From the NCBI GenBank assembly GCA_036521995.1, contig DATDGR010000090.1, positions 1 through 37,413 of the forward strand: a DNA stretch of 37,413 nt, in the 5' to 3' direction. A model generated the notes under the pieces. The model saw only the letters and a list, made by a program, of their open reading frames with translations. It was not told where the DNA came from and searched no databases. The DNA is from Gp13-AA77 sp036521995. Its GTDB lineage: Bacteria > Acidobacteriota > Terriglobia > UBA7540. The position numbers and the translations under genes were made by a program. Positions 7,687 to 16,528 of the stretch are shown in pieces (positions within the stretch are counted from its first letter, which is position 1; every line of letters starts with the position of its first letter).

Positions 7687-10110
7687 TTAGTGGGGACGCG
7701 CCGCAGGCTCGATCAAGGCTTCAGCCGCGGGTTCGATAGTCGGCCGTGGGTCCTCGCCGGCTTCAGCTTCGAGCACCTGGTCCACCACCTCATGGATACT
7801 CCGCGCGAAGTGGAGCTTGAGTGAATCGAGCATCTCCGGGGTGAGGTCTTCGCGGGCGTTCGGTTCGTTCTCGGCGGGCAGGAAAACGTCCGTGACGCCG
7901 GCCCGCTTGGCCGCCAGCACCTTCTCTTTGATGCCGCCGACGGGGAGCACCTGGCCGCTCAGCATGATCTCGCCCGTCATGGCCACGCGTGGCCGCAGCG
8001 TCCGTTTGGTGAGTGCCGAGACCAGGGAGGTCACCATGGTAACGCCCGCCGACGGCCCATCCTTGGGGATGGCGCCCGCCGGGACGTGAATGTGGATGTC
8101 GTGGTCTTTGAAGAACTCCGGATCGATGTTGTAATCCATCGCGTGGGTGCGCACCCAGGCGAGCGCCGCCTGCATCGACTCCTGCATCACCTGGCCCACG
8201 TGGCCTGTCATGGTGAAACTCTTCCCACCCTTCATGACCGTGGTCTCGATGAAGAGCACGTCACCACCGGTGGGCGTCCAGGCCAGCCCCACGGCGACGC
8301 CCGGCTGGCGGGTGCGTTCGATCAGCTCAGCATCCAGGCGGAATCTCGGGACTCCGAGGTCGGACCCCAGAGTCTCCGGTGTCACAACCAGCTTCGCGGT
8401 TGAGCCCTCGGCGACGCGCCGTGCCTGCTTGCGGCAGACGGTCGCGATCTCCCGTTCGAGATTCCGCACGCCCGCCTCCCGCGTGTAACTCCGGATGATC
8501 TCGGCCACGGCCTCCCGCGTGAACTCGATCTGCTCGCCGTTCTTGATCCCGTGCTCCTCCGTTTGCTTCGGGATGAGGTGACGAAACGCGATCTCGATTT
8601 TCTCTTCCTCGGTGTAGCCCTGAAGCTCCAGAACCTCCATGCGGTCCAAAAGGGCCGGCGGGATCGTGTCGAGCACGTTGGCCGTGCAGATAAAGAGCAC
8701 CCGCGACAGGTCAAACTGCACGTCGAGATAATTGTCACGGAAGTGCGAGTTCTGCTCGGGGTCAAGCACCTCGAGCAGCGCCGAAGAGGGGTCGCCGCGA
8801 AAATCCCGGCCTACCTTGTCGACCTCGTCGAGCACGAATACGGGATCGCGTGTTTCCACACGGCGAATACCCTGGATCACCTGGCCGGGCAAGGCACCGA
8901 TGTAAGTTCGCCGGTGGCCGCGGATTTCCGCCTCATCATGGATGCCGCCGAGCGAGATGCGGACAAATTTGCGATCGAGGGCCCGCGCGACAGACTTCGC
9001 CAGTGACGTCTTGCCGACGCCGGGCGGCCCGACCAGGCAAAGGATAGGCCCCTTCATCTCGGGCTTGAGCTTGAGGACCGCCAGGTAATCGAGGATGCGT
9101 TCTTTGATTTTTTCCAGGTCGTAGTGATCCGCGTCCAACACCTCCCGAGCCTTTCCGAGGTCCACCTTGAGCTCGGCAAACTTGTTCCATGGCAGGGCCA
9201 CCAACCAATCAAGATACGTGCGTGTGACGTGGTAATCAGCAGCCGAGGGCGACATTCGCGCCAGCCGCTTAAGCTCCCGGACGGCCTCCTTGTAGGCCTC
9301 TTCGCTCATGCTGGCTGCTTCGATCTTCTGCCGCAGCTCTTCGATATCCTGCTGATCATCGGCCTCGCCGAGCTCCCGCTGGATGGCCTTCATCTGCTCG
9401 CGCAAATAGTAGTCGCGCTGGCTTTGCGTCACCTGGTCCTGAACGTCAGACTGGATCTTGGATCGAAGCTGCTGCACCTCGACTTCCCGGGCCAGTTGCT
9501 TCATGAGCCGGTCGAGACGCTCCTTGAGGTCCAGGCTCTCGAGGAGCTCCTGCCGCTCGGTGTTGGAGATCGAAGGCAAATTGGCGGCGATGAAATCCGC
9601 CAGGCGCGACGGATCCTCAATGTTCATTGCGACCGTTTGCAGGTCGTCCGACAGGGTGGGCGAAAGCTGCACGACCTGCTGGAAGAGCGAGGTGACACTG
9701 CGCACCAAGGCCTCGAAGTCCGGCTCCTTCGGCTCCGCGATGATGTCCTGCAAGGGGCGGACACGCGCGCGCAAATAGGGTTCGGTCTGAACGACTTCGT
9801 CCAAAGCAATCCGTTGCAGCCCCTCGACGAAAATGAAAAGGCTCTGGCTCGGCAGCTTGATGATCTTGTGCACGAAAGCCGCCGTTCCGATCTGGTAGAG
9901 GTCCACGGGTTGCGGGTTCTCCACCCGCGGATCGCGCTGCGAGATCACGGCGATGAGCTTCTCTTCCTCTTTCAGATCCCCAATCAGCTTGAGCGAGCTG
10001 TCCCGGCCCACGGTCAGCGGCAGGATGGCGTTCGGGAACAGTACCGTGTCGCGAACGGGTAGTATGGGTAGTTCGTTAAAGTCGGTTGGTTTTTTGGGTC
10101 TTGAAGCCAC
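7687..10110 (-). CDS. lon: ATP-dependent protease La
   Basis: This 807-residue protein is a full-length LonA, the cytoplasmic serine protease that unfolds and degrades damaged and regulatory proteins. The order is an N-terminal LON substrate-binding domain (about 12-205), a coiled segment, an AAA+ module with Walker A GPPGVGKT (361-368) and Walker B VFVLDEVDK (424-432), and a C-terminal protease domain with the Ser-Lys dyad: S687 in DGPSAG and K730 in GGIKEK. The start is GTG, with a GAGGTGA ribosome site about 10 bp upstream. The last 30 residues are Glu/Ala-rich and unlike the family core. It appears to be transcribed alone. Confidence 0.97.
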   Translation of the reverse strand: MASRPKKPTDFNELPILPVRDTVLFPNAILPLTVGRDSSLKLIGDLKEEEKLIAVISQRDPRVENPQPVDLYQIGTAAFVHKIIKLPSQSLFIFVEGLQRIALDEVVQTEPYLRARVRPLQDIIAEPKEPDFEALVRSVTSLFQQVVQLSPTLSDDLQTVAMNIEDPSRLADFIAANLPSISNTERQELLESLDLKERLDRLMKQLAREVEVQQLRSKIQSDVQDQVTQSQRDYYLREQMKAIQRELGEADDQQDIEELRQKIEAASMSEEAYKEAVRELKRLARMSPSAADYHVTRTYLDWLVALPWNKFAELKVDLGKAREVLDADHYDLEKIKERILDYLAVLKLKPEMKGPILCLVGPPGVGKTSLAKSVARALDRKFVRISLGGIHDEAEIRGHRRTYIGALPGQVIQGIRRVETRDPVFVLDEVDKVGRDFRGDPSSALLEVLDPEQNSHFRDNYLDVQFDLSRVLFICTANVLDTIPPALLDRMEVLELQGYTEEEKIEIAFRHLIPKQTEEHGIKNGEQIEFTREAVAEIIRSYTREAGVRNLEREIATVCRKQARRVAEGSTAKLVVTPETLGSDLGVPRFRLDAELIERTRQPGVAVGLAWTPTGGDVLFIETTVMKGGKSFTMTGHVGQVMQESMQAALAWVRTHAMDYNIDPEFFKDHDIHIHVPAGAIPKDGPSAGVTMVTSLVSALTKRTLRPRVAMTGEIMLSGQVLPVGGIKEKVLAAKRAGVTDVFLPAENEPNAREDLTPEMLDSLKLHFARSIHEVVDQVLEAEAGEDPRPTIEPAAEALIEPAARPH

Positions 10111-10361
10111 GAGTTTTGGTCACCTCACGAACCACCCTCGACGCCTCCCCGCCCCGGCTCTCGCTGGCGAGGTATCCCCGCTAAGTAAGACAAGTTAGAG
10201 GGGACTGCAAGAATACCAGGAATGTCTAGGGTCAGGATACTGCCTTGCTTCCGGCTTTCGCCTTAGCCTCGCTTGTTTAGATGCTTTCGGGCCCGGAAGC
10301 GATACCGAGAGCAGCCGAAGACGCTTGAACCAAGAGGCGAAGCTGATCAGGCGCCTGTCTG

Positions 10362-11966
10362 CTACCTGCGATCCCGCTTCTTCCAGTCCTTCAGGAACTC
10401 ACGCGCCGCGTTGGCGCCGCTCGCGCCGCTGAGGCCCACGCCCGGATGGGTACCGGAGCCACATAGGTAAAGTCCCGCGAGCGGCGTCCGGTAAGCCGCC
10501 CAGCCGAGCAGCGGGCGCAGACTGAAGAGCTGGTCCAGCGCCAATTCGCCATGAAAGACGTGCCCGCCAGTGAGTCCAAGCCTTTCTTCCAGGGCAAGCG
10601 GCGTAATCACCTGCTGGTGAAGGATAAGACCCGGCAGGTCTGGAGCATAACGGGCGAGCGTTTTCACTACCGTGTCGCCTAGCGTCTCGCGCTCCCGGCT
10701 CCATTCCAGGCCCCTCAGCTTATACGGCGCGAACTGCACATAAATCGACATCACGTGCTTCCCAGCTGGCGCGAGTTCGGGGTCAGACAGCGAAGGGATC
10801 ACTACCTCCAAGTAGGGGTCGGCTGAGAAGTCTCCGTATTTGGAGGCGTCGAAGGCGCGTTCGAGATAGTCGATCTCAGGACCAATATGGATGCGGCCAG
10901 CGAGCGCCGCTCGACCGTCTCGGGTGTTCTTCACCGCCGAAAAGGACGGCAAACCCGCCAGCGCCAGGTTCACTTTGGCAAGGACGCCGTTTGAGCGGTA
11001 ATTCCGGACGCGGCCAACGAAGCCGGGTTCCAGATGGGTTGGATTAACCAGCCGCAGGAACGTTCGCTGCGGATCGACACCTGAGATCACGTTACGCGCC
11101 GGAATCACTTCACCGCTCGCCAGATTCACACCAACGGCCGCGCCGTCGCGGACATTGATCTCGGCCACTTCTGCGTTGTTGCGAATCTCCGCCCCGGCTT
11201 GAGTGGCCGCCTCCGCTAGAGCGCTGGCCAGCTTTCCCAGGCCTCCGCGAGCGAAGCAGACCCCGGACGCGGGTTCGGGATCGAAGGCGGCGCGCAAAAG
11301 GAGAAGCCCACCTGAACCGGCGGACCAGGGGCCGAGCGCAGCCCCGAATATCCCCCGCGCGGCCACCACGGCGCGCAGCGGCTCTGACTCAAACCACTCC
11401 GACACCAGGTCCGCTGCCGCCATAGGTCCCCAGCGCAGAAGACGAAACATGTCTCTGGACCCGAGACCGCGCAGAGCCCGTCCGGCGCCGAGCAGCGTCC
11501 AAAGATCGCCGGGACTGAGAGCCCGCAAGGCAGGCGGCGTCTTCAGCATCAGAGGCTGAAGCACGCCGGCGAGCCGCACCAGCACACGCGCAAACTCGGC
11601 GTACTTCCCGGCGTCGGCCCTTGAGAACTGTGCGATCGACTGCCCTGAGCGTTCCGTGTCGCGATACAGAACCAGCGCCCGGCCGTCGGCGCTGGGCGCG
11701 AACACAACGGGGTCCGGCCGGATCATCTCAAGCCCGCCGTGGGCCAGACCCATATCCTGGACGACTCGCGCCACCAGCGGAGCGGCGGCGTGCGCTAAGG
11801 TGGACGAGCGAAAGCCCGGATGAAACTCCTCCGTCACCGCAGAGCCGCCCGCCACCGCTTGCCGCTCCAGGACCAGGGGATGGAGCCCCGCGCGTCCTAA
11901 ATAGAACGCCGTGACGAGCGCGTTGTGACCGGCGCCGATGATGATGACGTCGCGGGCGTTCGACAT
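10362..11966 (-). CDS. phytoene-desaturase-like FAD oxidoreductase (paralog 2)
   Basis: This 534-residue protein has the N-terminal dinucleotide-binding motif VIIIGAGHNALVTAFYLGRA, followed by LEREAVAGGSAVTEE-like sequence (here RQAVAGGSAVTEE), and a C-terminal flavin-binding segment LYLCGSGTHPGVGLSGASG. These mark the CrtI/PYROXD2 group of FAD-dependent desaturases and oxidoreductases. The frame is open further upstream, but the ATG at 11966 places the Rossmann motif at residue 7 as expected. It follows its paralog by 62 bp. No carotenoid or terpene genes are nearby except ispE, so the substrate is unknown; a PYROXD2-like role is as likely as carotenoid desaturation. Confidence 0.88.
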   Translation of the reverse strand: MSNARDVIIIGAGHNALVTAFYLGRAGLHPLVLERQAVAGGSAVTEEFHPGFRSSTLAHAAAPLVARVVQDMGLAHGGLEMIRPDPVVFAPSADGRALVLYRDTERSGQSIAQFSRADAGKYAEFARVLVRLAGVLQPLMLKTPPALRALSPGDLWTLLGAGRALRGLGSRDMFRLLRWGPMAAADLVSEWFESEPLRAVVAARGIFGAALGPWSAGSGGLLLLRAAFDPEPASGVCFARGGLGKLASALAEAATQAGAEIRNNAEVAEINVRDGAAVGVNLASGEVIPARNVISGVDPQRTFLRLVNPTHLEPGFVGRVRNYRSNGVLAKVNLALAGLPSFSAVKNTRDGRAALAGRIHIGPEIDYLERAFDASKYGDFSADPYLEVVIPSLSDPELAPAGKHVMSIYVQFAPYKLRGLEWSRERETLGDTVVKTLARYAPDLPGLILHQQVITPLALEERLGLTGGHVFHGELALDQLFSLRPLLGWAAYRTPLAGLYLCGSGTHPGVGLSGASGANAAREFLKDWKKRDRR

Positions 11967-12028
11967 GATTGTGGCTCTTTGCTGGCTCAACGACCGCAAC
12001 GCCCCAAAGCGGGCGTGCGCTACACGGC

Positions 12029-13624
12029 TCAATTCCAGTCCTTCAAGACTTCCAGCGCCGCCAGCCTGCCCGGCGCACCCATGATGCCTCCGCCGGGATG
12101 CGACCCCGAGCCGCACAGGTAAAGACCCTTGACGGGTGTGCGATACTGCGCCCAGCCGGGCACCGGTCGCAAGAAGAACAACTGTTCCAGCGAAAGCTCA
12201 CCCTGAAAAATGTTGCCCTCGGTCAGGCCGAACTCGCGCTCTAGATCAAGCGGCGTCAGCACCTGTCTGCTGAGAATGATGTTCTTGATATTGGGGGCGT
12301 GCTCGGCCAGCGTATCGATCACCGTGTCGCCAAAGGCGTCCCGTTGGTTGTCCCAGCCACCCTCTTTCAGGTGATAGGGAGCGTACTGCACAAAGCAGGA
12401 CATCACGTGCTTGCCAGGCGGAGCCACCGAAGGATCGGTCAGCGAGGGGATGACGCAATCGATGTAGGGACGCCGCGAGTAGCGCCCGTACTTGGCGTCG
12501 TCGTAGGCCCGCTCCATGTAGTCAATGCTGGGCGAAATCGAGATGGCGCCCCGGAGGTGCGGACCCGGCCCGGGCAGGCACTTGAAGTCCGGTAGCGCGT
12601 CGAGCGCCAGGTTCACTTTGCCGGAGGAGCCCCGGAACTTGTAGTGCCGCACCTGTTCGACGAAGTCATCGGGTAGGTGACCAGGCTCCATCATACCGAT
12701 GAACGTTCGGCGGGGATCGACGCTCGATGAGACCACACGCGCTTCAAACTCGTCGCCGTTCTCAAGTGCCACCCCGGTGGCGCGGCCGTTCTTGATGAGA
12801 ATCTGTGCGATCGGCGTCTGGGTGCGGATCTCCGCCCCCGCCTCGCGCGCCGCGGCGGCAATGGCGTTGGAAATGGCGCCGGTGCCGCCCTTCGCAAAGC
12901 CCCAGGAGCGGAACGCGCCGTCGATCTCGCCCATGTAATGGTGCAACAGCACGTACGCCGTGCCCGGTGAGCGTACGCCGAGGAACGTTCCAATGATCCC
13001 GGAAGCGGACATGGTAGCCTTGAGCACGTCGGTCTCGAACCACTGATCGAGAAAATCAACCGCGCTCATGGTCATGAGCTGCACCTGATTGTGTTGGTCC
13101 GGCTCAGGCAGGTCGCGGAACCGGCGGCCGAGGAACGTCAGCTTGCGCAACACATCTGCCGAGAGCCGGCTCAGATCGGGCGGCGTCATGCCCAAAATTG
13201 GTTTCACGAACTTGCCTTGCTCCGCCATGGCCTTACCGTATTCTTCGTAGGCCTCGGCATCGAGCCGTGAATGGCGGGCGATCTCGCGGTGCGTCTTGGC
13301 GTGGTCATTCACCCGCCAGAGATAGTCGCCCTCCGATCCGCCGGGCATAGGCGCGAACGTGCCGTCGAGAGGAAGGATCTCAAGCCCGTGCCGCGGAAGG
13401 CCAAGATCGCGAATGATTTCAGGCCTCAGCAGCGAGACGACGTAGGAACAGACCGAGAACTTGAAGCCAGGAAAAACCTCTTCGGTGACGGCGGCGCCGC
13501 CCAGAACATGACGGCGTTCGAGCACGAGGATTTTCTTGCCGGCCCGCGCTAGATAGGCAGCGTGCACCAGGCCGTTGTGGCCGCCGCCGATCACGATGGC
13601 GTCGTAGCGAGGAGTTGCACCCAT
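12029..13624 (-). CDS. phytoene-desaturase-like FAD oxidoreductase (paralog 1)
   Basis: This 531-residue protein has IVIGGGHNGLVHAAYLARAG at the N-terminus, LERRHVLGGAAVTEEVFPGF after it, and a C-terminal LYLCGSGSHPGGGIMGAPG flavin segment. It is clearly homologous over its full length to the next gene downstream (for example both have DPRRTFxxxx or DPQRTFLRLV and KHVMSxxVQxAPY blocks). I start it at the ATG at 13624; the 18 extra codons upstream would read through the hairpin at 13646-13666. Like its paralog it belongs to the CrtI/PYROXD2 group. The substrate is unknown. Confidence 0.88.
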   Translation of the reverse strand: MGATPRYDAIVIGGGHNGLVHAAYLARAGKKILVLERRHVLGGAAVTEEVFPGFKFSVCSYVVSLLRPEIIRDLGLPRHGLEILPLDGTFAPMPGGSEGDYLWRVNDHAKTHREIARHSRLDAEAYEEYGKAMAEQGKFVKPILGMTPPDLSRLSADVLRKLTFLGRRFRDLPEPDQHNQVQLMTMSAVDFLDQWFETDVLKATMSASGIIGTFLGVRSPGTAYVLLHHYMGEIDGAFRSWGFAKGGTGAISNAIAAAAREAGAEIRTQTPIAQILIKNGRATGVALENGDEFEARVVSSSVDPRRTFIGMMEPGHLPDDFVEQVRHYKFRGSSGKVNLALDALPDFKCLPGPGPHLRGAISISPSIDYMERAYDDAKYGRYSRRPYIDCVIPSLTDPSVAPPGKHVMSCFVQYAPYHLKEGGWDNQRDAFGDTVIDTLAEHAPNIKNIILSRQVLTPLDLEREFGLTEGNIFQGELSLEQLFFLRPVPGWAQYRTPVKGLYLCGSGSHPGGGIMGAPGRLAALEVLKDWN

Positions 13625-13645
13625 ATCGCAACACGTACCGTACGG

Positions 13646-13666
13646 CCGTGCCGAGACCAGGCACGG
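13646..13666 (-). other. perfect hairpin before the desaturase start codon
   Basis: CCGTGCC (13646-13652) pairs with GGCACGG (13660-13666) around a 7-base loop, 21 bp upstream of the start codon at 13624. It has no T-run. It could be a leader hairpin that modulates translation of the desaturase pair, or chance in GC-rich DNA. Confidence 0.35.
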
Positions 13667-13909
13667 GGACATGCCCAATGAGCTTTGGCGATCCTCAGTG
13701 TGCTTGCATCCGGCGATGAAAGGAACGGCGCAGGAGGGTTATTGTATCCCGAACGCGTTGTCCGCGCCAGCCGTGAACCTGTGCCTTGCGTCGCGGGGCG
13801 AGTACTCGGGGGATTCACCCCATGGCTCTGCTGATCCCGTCGGGGGATGTACCTCCGCAATGCCGAGCACCTACGGCATCCGGCCTCTCCGAAGCGGTTT
13901 GACCTGGCA

Positions 13910-15820
13910 TCATGCCGGCTGCGGACGCTCGCGGCCCGGCGGTGACGAGGAGGGTTGCGGCTTGAGGACCTGGGTGGTCTCGGGCTCGACTGGCTTTGGA
14001 GGTGCCGGACGGACGACAGCCGGTAAAGGCTTGCCTTCCATCAGCAGCTTTACCTCATTACCGTCGAGCACTTCGCGTTCGAGTAGGGCGTCGGCAACCC
14101 GGACGAGGGCCTCGCGGTTCGAGGAAAGGATGTCCCTTGCCCGTTGATAGCCCGTCATCACCAGGCGTTTTACTTCCTGATCAATCTTAATGGCGGTGTC
14201 CTCGCTGAAGTCGCGCGAGGTGGTGAGATCGCGCCCGAGGAAGATTTCGCCTTGATTCTTGCCGTAGGCGAGCGGCCCGAGGTCCGTCATGCCCCATTCG
14301 CAGACCATCCGGCGGGCCAGCTCGGTAGCCTGCTCGATGTCGTTGCCGGCGCCGGTAGTGATGTGATCGAGGAAGGCCTCCTCGGCCACGCGACCGCCCA
14401 TCATGATGGCAAGCTGGCTCTCGAGCTGGTCGCGCGTGTACGTGTGCCGGTCATCGAGGGGAAGTTGCATGGTGACACCGAGCGCCATGCCGCGCGGGAT
14501 GATGGTCACCTTGTGGAGCGGGTCGGCGTGCGGCACCATCAGGGCCACCAGGGCGTGGCCGCCCTCATGGTAAGCGGTGTTCTTCTTCTCTTCTTCGGAA
14601 AGGATCAGGGACTTGCGCTCCGCCCCCATCAGCACCTTGTCCTTAGAGGCTTCGAAGTCCCACATGGTGACTTGCTTGCGATTGTGGCGCGCCGCCAGCA
14701 AGGCGGATTCATTCACCAGGTTGGCGAGATCGGCACCCGAAAAACCGGGCGTTCCGCGAGCCAGGACGGTGATATCCACGTCCTCGGACAGCGGAATCTT
14801 CTTGGTGTGCACCTTGAGAATGCCTTCGCGACCGCCGACATCGGGACGCGGCACCACCACGCGCCGGTCAAAGCGGCCCGGTCGTAGCAGGGCAGGGTCG
14901 AGGACGTCCGGCCGGTTAGTGGCGGCGATGAGGATCACGCCTTCGTTCGACTCGAAGCCGTCCATCTCCACCAGTAGAGCGTTCAGCGTCTGCTCGCGCT
15001 CGTCGTGGCCGCCACCCAGGCCCGCACCGCGATGGCGGCCGACGGCGTCAATTTCGTCAATAAAGATGATGCAAGGCGCGTTCTTCTTGCCCTGCTCGAA
15101 AAGGTCTCGCACGCGCGAAGCGCCCACGCCCACGAACATCTCCACAAAATCCGAGCCGGAGATGGAGAAAAAGGGCACGTTGGCCTCGCCCGCGATGGCG
15201 CGGGCCAGCATGGTCTTGCCGGTTCCTGGGGGTCCCACCAGCAGAACGCCCTTGGGAATACGTCCACCGAGCTTCTGGAACTTTTGCGGTTCGCGGAGGA
15301 AGTCGATGATCTCCTGCAGTTCTTCCTTGGCCTCGTCCACGCCGGCGACGTCCTTGAAGGTCACCTTCTTTTGCTGGCTGGACAGCAACCGCGCTCGGCT
15401 CTTTCCGAAAGAGAGCGCTTTGTTGCCGCCGCTCTGCATCTGGCGGAAGAAGAAGACCCAGAAGCCAACCAGGATGAGGATGGGCAGCAGGCCATTGCCG
15501 ATCCAAGTCAGCCAGGGGCTGGCCTGATCGCTCTTCATGTTGACGCTCACGCCCTTGTCGATGAGAGACTTGTAAAGGTCGGGGTAGTTGGCCGGGATGG
15601 TGGTTTTGAACTTGGTGTTGTCCTTCTTCAAGCTACCGCTGACATCCGTGCCCGCGATGGTGACGTCTCGAACTTCACCCTGGTTAACATCGTTAGTGAA
15701 CTGGCTGAAGTTCAGTTCCTGGACGCGCTCGCTCGTGCTGCTGCGCACCACGGCCCACAGCAACAGAGCGGTGACCACCATGACCACCCAAAAGATAATA
15801 TTCTTGACGGCCGAATTCAC
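13910..15820 (-). CDS. ftsH: ATP-dependent zinc metalloprotease FtsH
   Basis: This 636-residue membrane-anchored protease extracts and degrades membrane and some soluble proteins. It has a first membrane helix (about 8-25), a periplasmic domain, a second helix (about 111-127), an AAA+ module with Walker A GPPGTGKT (196-203), pore loop FVEMFVG (225-231), Walker B IIFIDEID (251-258), and the zinc site HEGGH (418-422). The C-terminal tail is Pro/Arg/Glu-rich. The start is GTG with a strong GGAGGTAA site. It lies downstream of tilS and an HPRT-like gene, the same neighbourhood as in many Firmicutes and other phyla. Confidence 0.97.
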   Translation of the reverse strand: MNSAVKNIIFWVVMVVTALLLWAVVRSSTSERVQELNFSQFTNDVNQGEVRDVTIAGTDVSGSLKKDNTKFKTTIPANYPDLYKSLIDKGVSVNMKSDQASPWLTWIGNGLLPILILVGFWVFFFRQMQSGGNKALSFGKSRARLLSSQQKKVTFKDVAGVDEAKEELQEIIDFLREPQKFQKLGGRIPKGVLLVGPPGTGKTMLARAIAGEANVPFFSISGSDFVEMFVGVGASRVRDLFEQGKKNAPCIIFIDEIDAVGRHRGAGLGGGHDEREQTLNALLVEMDGFESNEGVILIAATNRPDVLDPALLRPGRFDRRVVVPRPDVGGREGILKVHTKKIPLSEDVDITVLARGTPGFSGADLANLVNESALLAARHNRKQVTMWDFEASKDKVLMGAERKSLILSEEEKKNTAYHEGGHALVALMVPHADPLHKVTIIPRGMALGVTMQLPLDDRHTYTRDQLESQLAIMMGGRVAEEAFLDHITTGAGNDIEQATELARRMVCEWGMTDLGPLAYGKNQGEIFLGRDLTTSRDFSEDTAIKIDQEVKRLVMTGYQRARDILSSNREALVRVADALLEREVLDGNEVKLLMEGKPLPAVVRPAPPKPVEPETTQVLKPQPSSSPPGRERPQPA

Positions 15821-15935
15821 GCCCTTACCTCCCGCCCGCCCTGACCCCTGGCGAGCCCTGCTTCCTGTTGATTAGATGCTCCATCCGCACTCCACGGAGT
15901 GCGCGTTCCCGCCGAACTCCGAGGGACTTGCACAC

Positions 15936-16451
15936 TCACGCCGACGAAAGCGCGGCGATGCATCGTAGATTCCGGTACAGCCCCCGGTGCCCCAGGCCAT
16001 AACCCACCAGAAATTGGCCCCCGGTTGACGTTGACTTGAAGGCCAGGTAGTCCATGACCACGTCCACCTTGCGATCCTCGGGCTTCTCAACCAAGCTCGC
16101 CGTACCTAAGGACTTCGGCCCCTTCGCTAAAATCTGACGACACAAAAAGTCCAAGGTCACCCCGGAATAAACAATGCCGGAGAGCAGCAGGACGTCTTTG
16201 TCCGTGAGATTCAGGGCCGGCATGTAAAAGATCTCCTGGACAGGTACCCCTTCCACGCTGGTGGCACGTATCAGGGTGCTCATGAAGTGGCAGACCATCG
16301 GGACGCGAAGCGCGCGGATCAGGTCGGCCATGAACAGAAAGCAGTCGTCGGACGCGCCGACGATATGCAGGGTCTTGCCTTCGTAGGCCTGGTTGATTTC
16401 CCGCGCCAATTGCCGGATGCGACGGCGAATTTGTTGTTCTGTGAACACCAC
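15936..16451 (-). CDS. hpt: HPRT-like phosphoribosyltransferase homolog, probably inactive
   Basis: The overall pattern is hypoxanthine phosphoribosyltransferase: FTEQQIRRRIRQLAREI at the start, FLFMADLIRAL after loop I, a VEKPEDRK segment (121-128) and VGYGL...YRNL near the end. However, the usual LKG of the pyrophosphate loop is ASDDC (33-37), the usual Ser-Tyr of the mobile loop is missing (MSTLIRAT), the PRPP loop that normally reads like VEDIIDTGxTL is LSGIVYSGVTL (about 90-100), and the usual Asp after VGYGL is Gly. I therefore doubt catalysis. No ATG lies between the tilS stop (16529) and the conserved region; GTG at 16451 gives 171 residues, the normal family length. The frame is open to 16610 inside tilS. 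It lies between tilS and ftsH, where HPRT partners TilS in some bacteria. Confidence 0.8.
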   Translation of the reverse strand: MVFTEQQIRRRIRQLAREINQAYEGKTLHIVGASDDCFLFMADLIRALRVPMVCHFMSTLIRATSVEGVPVQEIFYMPALNLTDKDVLLLSGIVYSGVTLDFLCRQILAKGPKSLGTASLVEKPEDRKVDVVMDYLAFKSTSTGGQFLVGYGLGHRGLYRNLRCIAALSSA

Positions 16452-16528
16452 TCTCAGATTATCTGGGATGTGGCCCTCCGCCGTGAGCGGCCTAGAGCGT
16501 TTCGACTTGGAAATCGAAGGCGCGGTCT

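Noticed and set aside
9124..10062. Plus-strand open frame opposite lon
   Set aside because: It has a Leu/His/Gln-rich composition typical of reverse-strand translation and no family likeness; lon is unmistakable.
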